Shown piece after piece: positions 57,375 to 64,000 of a stretch of DNA of 64,000 nucleotides. This DNA is from Pseudomonas sp. PH1b. GTDB lineage: Bacteria > Pseudomonadota > Gammaproteobacteria > Pseudomonadales > Pseudomonadaceae. How positions within the stretch are numbered: the stretch's first letter is position 1; the number at the start of each line of letters is the position of its first letter. A model generated the notes under the pieces. The model was not told the origin of the DNA, made no database searches, and saw only the letters and a list, made by a program, of their open reading frames with translations. The DNA lies in NCBI RefSeq assembly GCF_000633395.1, contig NZ_AYMU01000033.1:1-64000 (forward strand), read 5' to 3'. Both the position numbers and the translations under genes were made by a program.

Positions 57375-58352
57375 ATGGCCAAACGTATCCAGTTCCGCGC
57401 CCACGGCGGCCCCGAAGTACTCGAGTATGTCGACTACCAGCCAGCCGAGCCGGGCCCACAGCAGGTTCGCGTCAGCAACAAGGCCATTGGCCTGAACTTC
57501 ATCGACACCTATTTCCGCAGTGGCCTGTATGCCCCACCGGCACTGCCGTCCGGCCTGGGCGCCGAAGGAGCCGGGGTGGTGGAGGCGGTAGGCAGCGCGG
57601 TGACCCGCTTCAAGGTGGGCGACCGCGTGGCTTACGGCAGTGGCCCGCTGGGCGCCTACAGCGATGTGCATGTATTGCCGGAAGCCAACCTGGTGCACCT
57701 GCCGGACAGCATCAGCTTCGAACAGGCCGCCGGGGCCATGCTCAAGGGCCTGACGGTGCAGTACCTGCTGCGTCAGACCTACGAGCTCAAGGGGGGCGAA
57801 ACCATAGTGTTCCACGCCGCCGCAGGGGGCGTCGGTTCCCTGGCCTGCCAATGGGCCAAGGCCCTTGGGGTGAAGCTGATCGGTACCGTCAGCTCAGCGG
57901 AAAAGGCCGCCATCGCCAAGGCCCTCGGCGCGTGGGAAACCATCGACTACAGCCATGAGAACGTGGCCCAGCGCGTGCTGGAGCTGACCGATGGCAAGAA
58001 GTGCCCGGTGGTCTACGACGGCGTCGGCAAGGACACCTGGCTGACCTCCCTGGACTGCCTGCAGCCCCGCGGGCTGATGGTCAGCTTCGGCAACGCCTCG
58101 GGCGCGGTGGACGGGGTCAACCTGGGGATTCTCTCGGCCAAGGGTTCGCTGTACGTGACCCGGCCGACCCTGGCCAGCTATGCCAACAACGCCGAGAGCC
58201 TGCAGCTCATGGCCGACGACCTGTTCGCCATGATTGCCAGCGGCAAGCTGAAGATCGAGATTGGCCAGCGCTTTGCCCTGGCGGACGCGGCCAAGGCCCA
58301 TACCGAACTGTCGGCGCGGCGCACCACCGGCTCGACGCTGCTCTTGCCCTGA
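57375..58352 (+). CDS. qor: NADPH:quinone oxidoreductase (Qor, zeta-crystallin type)
   Basis: A 325-residue medium-chain reductase without the zinc ligands of alcohol dehydrogenases. It starts MAKRIQFRAHGGPEVLEYVDY, contains the quinone-reductase block GVGSLACQWAKALGVKLIGTVSS for NADPH, and FHAAAGGVGSL for the dinucleotide loop. It reduces quinones by one electron or related electrophiles. It is divergent from hemF and corresponds to PA0023. Confidence 0.94.
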   Translation: MAKRIQFRAHGGPEVLEYVDYQPAEPGPQQVRVSNKAIGLNFIDTYFRSGLYAPPALPSGLGAEGAGVVEAVGSAVTRFKVGDRVAYGSGPLGAYSDVHVLPEANLVHLPDSISFEQAAGAMLKGLTVQYLLRQTYELKGGETIVFHAAAGGVGSLACQWAKALGVKLIGTVSSAEKAAIAKALGAWETIDYSHENVAQRVLELTDGKKCPVVYDGVGKDTWLTSLDCLQPRGLMVSFGNASGAVDGVNLGILSAKGSLYVTRPTLASYANNAESLQLMADDLFAMIASGKLKIEIGQRFALADAAKAHTELSARRTTGSTLLLP

Positions 58353-58385
58353 AGCCGAATCCGGCTGGTTGAGACTGGCATAGGC

Positions 58386-58501
58386 AGGGGAGCCGGCCCG
58401 CGCTGACGGGCACGGCGCTCCCTGTTCCGGCCCTTGGAGTAGGGCTGCGACACCGCGATGGCCGGAGTGGGGCGACTGCGCTCCGGCGCACAAGTCGCCC
58501 C
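58386..58501. other. GC-rich region with two hairpins between qor and tsaC
   Basis: A nested hairpin built on GCCCG-CGCTGA-CGGGC lies near 58396-58411, and GGGGCGACT (58469-58477) pairs with AGTCGCCCC (58493-58501), whose loop contains GCGC..GCGC. The rest of the 197-bp convergent gap shows no gene. These may act as terminators without a T run. Confidence 0.5.
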
Positions 58502-58549
58502 AGCGGGCGCAAGCACCCTCGCCGCGCCAGGGGCTGGGCCACGCAGGAC

Positions 58550-59107
58550 TCAGGAAGGGCGCACCACTTTGCCAGTGGCCAGGTCGCGGATCAGGCTCGG
58601 GTTCTTGCGGCCCCCGAGGCTGCCGCCCAGCACCATGTCCAGTTGCCCGCGGAAATACTGCTCGATGCGAATCCGGGTCCGGGCCGCCGGCCGCCCCTGG
58701 GGATTGGCCGAGGTGGAGATCAACGGACCAACCAAGGCGCACAGCTCACGCACCTGCGGGTGATCGCTGACCCGCAGCGCCACGGTGTCATGGACCCCGG
58801 TCACCCATTCGGGCAACAGATCCTGATGGGGTACCAGCCAGGTATTGGGCCCCGGCCAGGTACTGGACATGCGCTCGATCCAGCTGTCCGGGAAATCCTC
58901 GAAGAGGAAGTCGAACTGACGGATATTGTCGGCGATCAGGATCAGCCCCTTGTCCACCGAACGCGACTTGATCGCCAGCAGGCGATCCACCGCTTCTTCA
59001 TTCCACGGATCACACCCCAGGCCCCAGACCGCTTCGGTTGGATAGGCAATCACCGCCCCTGCGCGAATCTCTCGTGCGGCTTGTTGCACACGCCAACTGC
59101 TGACCAT
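58550..59107 (-). CDS. tsaC: Threonylcarbamoyl-AMP synthase TsaC (YrdC/RimN)
   Basis: A 185-residue enzyme that makes the L-threonylcarbamoyl-AMP intermediate for the t6A modification of tRNAs that read ANN codons. The YrdC/Sua5 blocks are GAVIAYPTEAVWGLGCDPWNEEAVDRLLAIKSR, WPGPNTWLVP, VALRVSDHPQVRELC and PLISTSANPQGRPA. It is a short TsaC form without the Sua5 extension. It is upstream of nothing else on its strand within 200 bp and follows dprA in the same orientation. Confidence 0.95.
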   Translation of the reverse strand: MVSSWRVQQAAREIRAGAVIAYPTEAVWGLGCDPWNEEAVDRLLAIKSRSVDKGLILIADNIRQFDFLFEDFPDSWIERMSSTWPGPNTWLVPHQDLLPEWVTGVHDTVALRVSDHPQVRELCALVGPLISTSANPQGRPAARTRIRIEQYFRGQLDMVLGGSLGGRKNPSLIRDLATGKVVRPS

Positions 59108-59161
59108 TACCGACTCTCCAGATAAAAGCTGTGCGCAGTTTACCGATCCTGCTTATAAAAC

Positions 59162-60268
59162 CTAGCTCAGGCGTGCCAACCAGCGGCCGTTTTCATTGAC
59201 TGCGCGCCCCTCGATCTCCAGCTCGGTGAGGGCCGCCAGTACCCGCGGCAGTGGCCAGCCGCAGGCCCTGGCCAGGGCTTCACTGCTGTGGGGCGCGGCC
59301 TGCAGCAGGACCAGCAGGGGATGATCCCCGCCCCGGGACTGGGAAAAGGCAGGTGGCCCCTGGTATTGCCAGCCCTGCAGGGTCTCGAGGATGTGCTGGA
59401 CACTTTCCACCAGCACCGCGCCATCGCGGATCAACTGATGACAACCACGGGCGCCGGGGTGGTGGATCGAGCCGGGAATGGCATACACCTCGCGGCCCTG
59501 CTCCGCCGCCAGGCGCGCGGTGATCAGCGAACCGCTGGCCACGCTGGCTTCCACCACCAGTACCCCCACGGCCAGGCCGCTGATGATCCGGTTGCGCCTG
59601 GGGAAGTGTTCCGGGCGCGGACCGGTGTCCAGCGGGAACTCGGAAATCACCGCGCTGCCCTGGTCGATCATCGCCCTGGCCAGGTTTCGATGCCGCTGTG
59701 GATAAAAATTTTCCAGGCCGGTGCCGAGCACCCCCACGGTACGCCCGCCCACGTCCAGGGCCGCCTGATGCGCGGCACCGTCGATGCCCAGTGCGAGGCC
59801 GCTGGTGATGACGAACCCGGCGCCCGCCAGGCTCCGGGAAAAGGCCGCGGCAGTGTCCAGCCCCGGTCGCGAAGCACGACGGCTACCCACCATCGCCAGC
59901 TGCGGCAACTCGAGAATCGAAGGGTCGCCGGCAACGAACAGCAGCGGTGGTGCATCCTCCAACTGTGCGAGCAAGGCCGGGTACCCAGGCTGGTCCCACA
60001 TCAGCAAATGCTGGGCCTGGCTATCCATCCAGGCCAATGCATGGCGGGCACCCTCGCGCACCAGCGCACTGCGCCGGGCCTCGGCAGACGCCAGCGGGAT
60101 GCCCAGGGAATGCCAGGCAGCGGCCGGCGCACTGATGGCCCTGGAGGCCGAACCGAAGGCCTGGAGCAGGCGCTGAAAATGCATCGGCCCCAGGCCGGGC
60201 AGACAATGCAAACGCAGGCGGGCTTCCAGTTCCGCGGGGGAAAGGGTGCCAGCAATCGAGCTTGACAT
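59162..60268 (-). CDS. dprA: DNA-processing protein DprA/Smf
   Basis: A 368-residue single-stranded DNA-binding protein that loads RecA during transformation. The Rossmann-like core has MVGSRRASRPGLDTAAAFSRSLAGAGFVITSGLALGIDGAAHQAAL, VGVLGTGLENFYP, ISEFPLDTGPRPEHFPRRNRIISGLAVGVLVVEA and SGSLITARLAAEQGREVYAIPGS. A short N-terminal SAM-like part and a C-terminal winged-helix domain (PLLVLLQAAPHSSEALARACGWPLPRVLAALTELEIEG) complete the standard form. The gene is common even in strains not known to be competent. Confidence 0.96.
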   Translation of the reverse strand: MSSSIAGTLSPAELEARLRLHCLPGLGPMHFQRLLQAFGSASRAISAPAAAWHSLGIPLASAEARRSALVREGARHALAWMDSQAQHLLMWDQPGYPALLAQLEDAPPLLFVAGDPSILELPQLAMVGSRRASRPGLDTAAAFSRSLAGAGFVITSGLALGIDGAAHQAALDVGGRTVGVLGTGLENFYPQRHRNLARAMIDQGSAVISEFPLDTGPRPEHFPRRNRIISGLAVGVLVVEASVASGSLITARLAAEQGREVYAIPGSIHHPGARGCHQLIRDGAVLVESVQHILETLQGWQYQGPPAFSQSRGGDHPLLVLLQAAPHSSEALARACGWPLPRVLAALTELEIEGRAVNENGRWLARLS

Positions 60269-60354
60269 GGATCATCCTTGATCGTTTTCAACCCGGTCGG
60301 AACCGGAACAAGCTGTGGATAAGTCTGTTGGTAAGTTGTTGAGGAAAGGCCTTT

Positions 60355-61377
60355 TCAGGGACTCTGCACCTTGTCCTGCAGCGCCAGGGAACGCGAAGCC
60401 TTGAGCACCAGGCCATAGCTGAGCTTGTCGTAGCTCTGGAACACCATCAGCCAGCCGGCGGCCTCGTCGGGAATCTTCAGCGGCTCGCCGGTCAGCCGGT
60501 CGCGCACGGTTTCACCGGTCTTGATCACCGCCAGTACGTTGCCCTCCACCAGCCCGTCACGCCGGCCCCGGTTCAGGGTGACCACATCCAGGGCACCGAT
60601 CTGGGTAACGCCGCGGGGCACATCGATGATCACGCCATCCACAGGGCGTGGCGGCGCACTGGGGCTGAAGCGAGGGGCCAGGTCCTGGGCCCCCATCTCC
60701 AGCAACCGATCGCCCAGGCGCACTTCCTGGGTGGTGCGCTGCAGCGTCAGGGTGGCCAGGTCGCCGTTGATCGCCTGCACCTGGGCGGTGCCGATGGCAT
60801 CGGCGTTGATACCGAGCAGCTCCTGGCTCAACGGATCGCGATAACGCTTGCCCTCGCGAAACACGCCATAGACCGGCTGCCCCGGGTCGAGCCGGCCACG
60901 GGCGAAGAGTCGGTCGCCCAGGCCGCCGAGCACCCGCTCGCCATCGCCGGCGACGATATAGGGCGCCTGCTCGAAGGCCTCCGGCTGATCGACGATGCGG
61001 TTATGCAGGACAAAGCTGCTGATGGCCTGCAGGGGAATGCTCGGTATCGCTGCTGGCGGCAGGCGCCGCACCTGGGGCGAGAGCTTGACGGTGGGCAGCG
61101 TGGCCGACCGTTCAAGCTGCAACTGCGGCTGGCCAGCGGGATGCACCAGTTGCAGGCGGTCGCCGGGGAAGATCCGGCTCGGCGCCCCACCCACGGAATC
61201 CGCGGGCCAGAGCTCGCGCCACTGCCAGGGCTGCTGCAGATAAAGGCTGGCGATGCTCCACAGGGTATCGCCCGCCACCACCCGATAATCCGCCGGATAC
61301 CCGTCCCTGAGCTGCACCTGGGCCTGGCCGATGCTGCTCCAGCCCAACAGCAGCAAGGCGAACAGTGATTTCATCAT
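60355..61377 (-). CDS. LysM domain exported protein
   Basis: A 340-residue protein with a signal peptide ending GQAQ and a LysM domain (RVVAGDTLWSIASLYLQQPWQWRELWPADSVGGAPSRIFPGDRLQL), typical of the LysM protein beside dprA in pseudomonads (PA0020). The rest contains a long beta-rich region with RVLGGLGDRLFARGRLDPGQPVYGVFREGKRYRDPLSQELLGINADAIG. It probably binds peptidoglycan. The function is unknown. It is divergent from def. Confidence 0.92.
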   Translation of the reverse strand: MMKSLFALLLLGWSSIGQAQVQLRDGYPADYRVVAGDTLWSIASLYLQQPWQWRELWPADSVGGAPSRIFPGDRLQLVHPAGQPQLQLERSATLPTVKLSPQVRRLPPAAIPSIPLQAISSFVLHNRIVDQPEAFEQAPYIVAGDGERVLGGLGDRLFARGRLDPGQPVYGVFREGKRYRDPLSQELLGINADAIGTAQVQAINGDLATLTLQRTTQEVRLGDRLLEMGAQDLAPRFSPSAPPRPVDGVIIDVPRGVTQIGALDVVTLNRGRRDGLVEGNVLAVIKTGETVRDRLTGEPLKIPDEAAGWLMVFQSYDKLSYGLVLKASRSLALQDKVQSP

Positions 61378-61530
61378 GGGCTGAATCCCTTTATTATGTG
61401 CGTTCGCGTAAAACGCCAGAGCCTGCGCGGCTCGCTCCTTCCCAGAGCACGTTTTGCATCGGCGGCCCAGGTCCAGGACCTGCCAGGACGCCGACTCCGC
61501 CCTTACTTCACACGTGTAGCAATTACGCTT

Positions 61531-62037
61531 ATGGCCATTTTAAACATCCTCGAATTCCCCGATTCGCGCCTGCGCACTATCGCCAAACCAGTGGCCGTAG
61601 TGGACGACGAAGTGCGTCAGTTGGTCGACGACATGTTTGAAACAATGTATGAGGCCCCAGGCATTGGCCTGGCGGCGACCCAGGTCAACGTGCACAAACG
61701 CGTCGTGGTCATGGACCTGTCCGAAGACCGCAGCGAGCCGCGGGTGTTCATCAACCCCGAGTTCGAACCCCTGACCGACGAGATGGACCAGTATCAGGAG
61801 GGCTGCCTCTCGGTACCGGGTTTCTATGAGAACGTCGACCGTCCGCAGCGGGTCAAGGTCAAGGCCCTGGACCGCGATGGCCAGCCTTATGAACTGATCG
61901 CCGAGGGCCTGCTCGCGGTGTGTATCCAGCACGAATGCGACCACCTCAACGGCAAATTGTTCGTTGACTACCTGTCCACCCTCAAACGTGACCGGATCAA
62001 GAAGAAACTGGAAAAGCAGCATCGCCAGAACGCTTGA
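61531..62037 (+). CDS. def: Peptide deformylase
   Basis: A 168-residue metallohydrolase that removes the N-formyl group from new proteins. Its three motifs are GIGLAATQVNV, EGCLSVPGF and QHECDHLNGKLFVDYL, giving the Cys and two His metal ligands. The ATG giving MAILNILEFPD is used; a longer open frame upstream has no relation to the family. It is followed by fmt, the enzyme that adds the formyl group, but a terminator lies between them. Confidence 0.97.
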   Translation: MAILNILEFPDSRLRTIAKPVAVVDDEVRQLVDDMFETMYEAPGIGLAATQVNVHKRVVVMDLSEDRSEPRVFINPEFEPLTDEMDQYQEGCLSVPGFYENVDRPQRVKVKALDRDGQPYELIAEGLLAVCIQHECDHLNGKLFVDYLSTLKRDRIKKKLEKQHRQNA

Positions 62038-62049
62038 TGCTCCTCTTCC

Positions 62050-62075
62050 AAAGGCTTGCAACAGCAAGCCTTTTT
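62050..62075 (+). terminator. Terminator/attenuator between def and fmt
   Basis: AAAGGCTTGC-AACA-GCAAGCCTTT is a perfect 10-bp stem followed by T (five in a row, counting the stem end). It sits in the 69-bp gap of the def-fmt pair. Confidence 0.85.
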
Positions 62076-62106
62076 CTTTTCCGCATGTTTACTACCGAGA
62101 ACTCCC

Positions 62107-63066
62107 ATGACTGAGCCACTGCGCATCGTCTTTGCCGGCACTCCCGAGTTTGCCGCCGAACACCTCAAGGCCCTGCTCGACAGCCCTTATGAGATCGTCG
62201 CGGTCTACACCCAACCGGATCGCCCGGCCGGTCGTGGGCAAAAACTGATGCCCAGCCCGGTCAAGCAACTGGCGCTGGAGCACCACATTCCAGTGCTGCA
62301 GCCGCCCACCCTGCGCAACGCCGAGGCCCAGGCCGAACTGGCGGCGCTCAAGCCGGACCTGATGGTGGTGGTGGCCTACGGCCTGATCCTGCCGCAGGTG
62401 GTGCTGGATATCCCGCGCCTGGGCTGCATCAACAGCCACGCATCGCTGCTGCCACGCTGGCGCGGCGCGGCGCCGATCCAGCGCGCCGTGGAGGCCGGTG
62501 ATGCGATGAGCGGGGTGACCGTGATGCGCATGGAGGCCGGCCTGGACACCGGGCCGATGCTGCTCAAGGCCAGCACCCCGATCAGCGCCACGGACACTGG
62601 TGGCAGCCTGCACGACCGTCTCGCCGAACTGGGCCCGCCAGCCGTGCTGCAAGCCATCCAGGGCCTGGCCGCCGGCACCCTGGAAGGAGAAGTCCAGGAC
62701 GACAGCCTGGCCACCTACGCCCACAAGCTGAACAAGGACGAGGCGCGCATTGACTGGAACCGCCCGGCGGTAGAGCTGGAGCGCCTGATCCGGGCCTTCA
62801 ATCCCTGGCCGATCTGCCACAGCACGCTCAAAGGCGAAGCCCTGAAAGTGCTGGCCGCGACCCTGGCCGAGGGCCAGGGCACCCCGGGGCAGATCCTCGG
62901 CGCCAGCAAGGACGGCCTGATCGTCGCCTGCGCTGAACAGGCGCTGTGCCTGACTCGCCTGCAACTGCCCGGCGGCAAGGCGCTGAACTTCAGCGACCTG
63001 TTCAACAGCCGCCGCGAGAAATTCGCCCTCGGCGCCGTTCTCGGCCAAGCGGTGGACGCCCAATGA
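62107..63066 (+). CDS. fmt: Methionyl-tRNA formyltransferase
   Basis: A 319-residue enzyme that formylates initiator Met-tRNA. The N-terminal domain has RIVFAGTPEFAAEHL and the catalytic block LGCINSHASLLPRWRGAAPIQRAVEAGD with the Asn-x-His motif and DTGPMLL. The C-terminal domain binds tRNA (IDWNRPAVELERLIRAFNPWP). The ATG giving MTEPLRIVFAG is used. Its stop overlaps the rsmB start (ATGA). Confidence 0.97.
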   Translation: MTEPLRIVFAGTPEFAAEHLKALLDSPYEIVAVYTQPDRPAGRGQKLMPSPVKQLALEHHIPVLQPPTLRNAEAQAELAALKPDLMVVVAYGLILPQVVLDIPRLGCINSHASLLPRWRGAAPIQRAVEAGDAMSGVTVMRMEAGLDTGPMLLKASTPISATDTGGSLHDRLAELGPPAVLQAIQGLAAGTLEGEVQDDSLATYAHKLNKDEARIDWNRPAVELERLIRAFNPWPICHSTLKGEALKVLAATLAEGQGTPGQILGASKDGLIVACAEQALCLTRLQLPGGKALNFSDLFNSRREKFALGAVLGQAVDAQ

Positions 63067-64000
63067 ACCCGCGCCTGGCCGCCGCCAAGGCACTGGCCGC
63101 CGTGCTCAACGGCAAGGCCTCGCTCAACAGTTCGTTGCCGACCCAGCTGGACAAGGTCGAGCTGCGTGACCGCGGCTTCACCCAGGACCTGGCGTTCGGT
63201 ACCGCCCGTTGGCAGCCACGGCTGTCGGCCCTGGCCGCCAAGCTGCTGCAAAAGCCCTTCAAGGCCGCCGACGCCGATGTCGAGGCATTGCTGCTGGTGG
63301 GCCTCTACCAACTGCTCTACACCCGGGTTCCGGCCCACGCCGCCATCGGCGAAACCGTGGGCTGCGCCGACAAGCTGAAAAAGCCCTGGGCCAAGGCCCT
63401 GCTCAACGCTGTGCTGCGCCGCGCCCAGCGCGAGAGCGAGGCCCTGCTGGCCGAGCTGGAGCACGACCCGGTGGTGCGTACCGCCCACCCGCGCTGGTTG
63501 CAGAAATCTCTCAAGGCTTTCTGGCCCGAGCAGTGGGAAGCCATCTGCGCGGCCAACAACGCCCACCCGCCGATGATTCTGCGGGTCAACCGTCGCCATC
63601 ATTCCCGTGACGCCTACCTGAAGCTCCTGGCGCAGGCCGGCGTGGCAGCCGGGCCTTGCGTCTACAGCCAGGACGGCATTGTCCTCGACGAGGCCGGTGA
63701 CGTGCGCAGCCTGCCGGGCTTCGCCGAAGGCTGGGTGAGCGTGCAGGACGAAGCCGCACAACTGGCCGCCGACCTGCTGGAACTGGCACCGGGGCAACGG
63801 GTACTGGATGCCTGCTGCGCACCGGGGGGCAAGACCTGCCACATCCTCGAAGTCGAGCCGGCCCTGGCCGGCGTGGTCGCGGTGGACCTGGAAGCCAAGC
63901 GCCTGGTGCGAGTGCGGGAGAACCTCGATCGCCTGGGGCTCGACGCGCAACTGATCGCCGCCGATGGCCGCGATACCCAGGCCTGGTGGGACGGCAAGCC
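63063..64000 (+). CDS. rsmB: 16S rRNA m5C967 methyltransferase RsmB (5' part)
   Basis: The frame begins MNPRLAAAKALAAVLNGKAS and is open for 312 codons to the window edge. The N-terminal part is NusB-like, and the methyltransferase part has RVLDACCAPGGKTCHILE (SAM site) and VVAVDLEAKRLVRVRENLDRLGL. The C-terminal catalytic cysteines lie beyond the window. It follows fmt with a 4-base overlap, as in other gammaproteobacteria. Confidence 0.95.
   Translation, partial: MNPRLAAAKALAAVLNGKASLNSSLPTQLDKVELRDRGFTQDLAFGTARWQPRLSALAAKLLQKPFKAADADVEALLLVGLYQLLYTRVPAHAAIGETVGCADKLKKPWAKALLNAVLRRAQRESEALLAELEHDPVVRTAHPRWLQKSLKAFWPEQWEAICAANNAHPPMILRVNRRHHSRDAYLKLLAQAGVAAGPCVYSQDGIVLDEAGDVRSLPGFAEGWVSVQDEAAQLAADLLELAPGQRVLDACCAPGGKTCHILEVEPALAGVVAVDLEAKRLVRVRENLDRLGLDAQLIAADGRDTQAWWDGK

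Noticed and set aside
59162..60268. dprA as evidence of a competence island
   Set aside because: No other competence gene is near; dprA has this neighbourhood (tsaC, LysM, def, fmt) in pseudomonads generally.

Overview
The window looks like a chromosomal segment of a Pseudomonas of the fluorescens group (P. protegens/chlororaphis/fluorescens-like), close to the replication origin. The evidence is the gene content and order (dsbA-cc4-engB-ersA-polA-thrB-znu-katE-metNIQ-cox-trpIBA-betC-aroE-hemF-qor-tsaC-dprA-def-fmt-rsmB), the high GC codon use, and several copies of the short inverted repeat of the type GTAGGAGC..GGCTTGCC..GCGAA, typical of Pseudomonas REP elements. No phage, insertion sequence, CRISPR array, tRNA or rRNA was found. 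Almost all genes are intact and recognisable. All gene-order comparisons with P. aeruginosa PAO1 or P. putida KT2440 are from memory.

Layout. 1-4191: a truncated diguanylate cyclase, an EEP-family phosphodiesterase, periplasmic oxidase DsbA, two c-type cytochromes and the ribosome GTPase EngB. 4192-4607: a small RNA matching ErsA, with its own AlgU-type promoter and a C-rich terminator loop. 4608-8772: polA, a DUF2782 protein, homoserine kinase. 8863-12649: zinc uptake (znuA divergent from zur-znuC-znuB) and a lipoprotein. 12699-17614: clade II catalase KatE and the methionine importer MetNIQ. 17682-26269: the aa3 cytochrome c oxidase cluster with its heme A and copper assembly factors. 26641-31081: an unknown protein, a SulP transporter with a beta-carbonic anhydrase, and a radical SAM protein with a very strong LexA box. 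31274-36595: a REP-flanked accessory block with an unknown gene, a three-subunit membrane gluconate-type dehydrogenase and a TpbA-like periplasmic phosphatase.

36605-45899: YheV, oligopeptidase PrlC, a small basic protein, gamma-carbonic anhydrase, a HAD phosphatase, an aminopeptidase, paired lipoproteins, two DUF1161 proteins around osmC and a flavin oxidoreductase, dodecin and a YqjD-like protein. 45896-49531: trpI, trpBA and an RcnB-like protein. 49601-55307: a DOPA-dioxygenase-like protein and a choline-O-sulfate module (LysR, choline sulfatase, binding protein, SulP). 55423-64000: aroE, hemF (with an Anr-type box), qor, tsaC, dprA, a LysM protein, def, fmt and truncated rsmB.

The genes form several functional groups: aerobic respiration (cytochromes c4 and c5, aa3 oxidase, heme A synthesis, gluconate-type oxidation feeding cytochrome c), stress and envelope control (ErsA, KatE, OsmC, DsbA), c-di-GMP signalling (the cyclase at the left edge and TpbA), metal and amino-acid uptake, and translation/tRNA maintenance at the right end. 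I did not find a clearly new multi-gene system. The best leads are the LexA palindrome that also contains the ribosome-binding site of the radical SAM gene, the ErsA locus, and a 62-residue basic protein with good expression signals.
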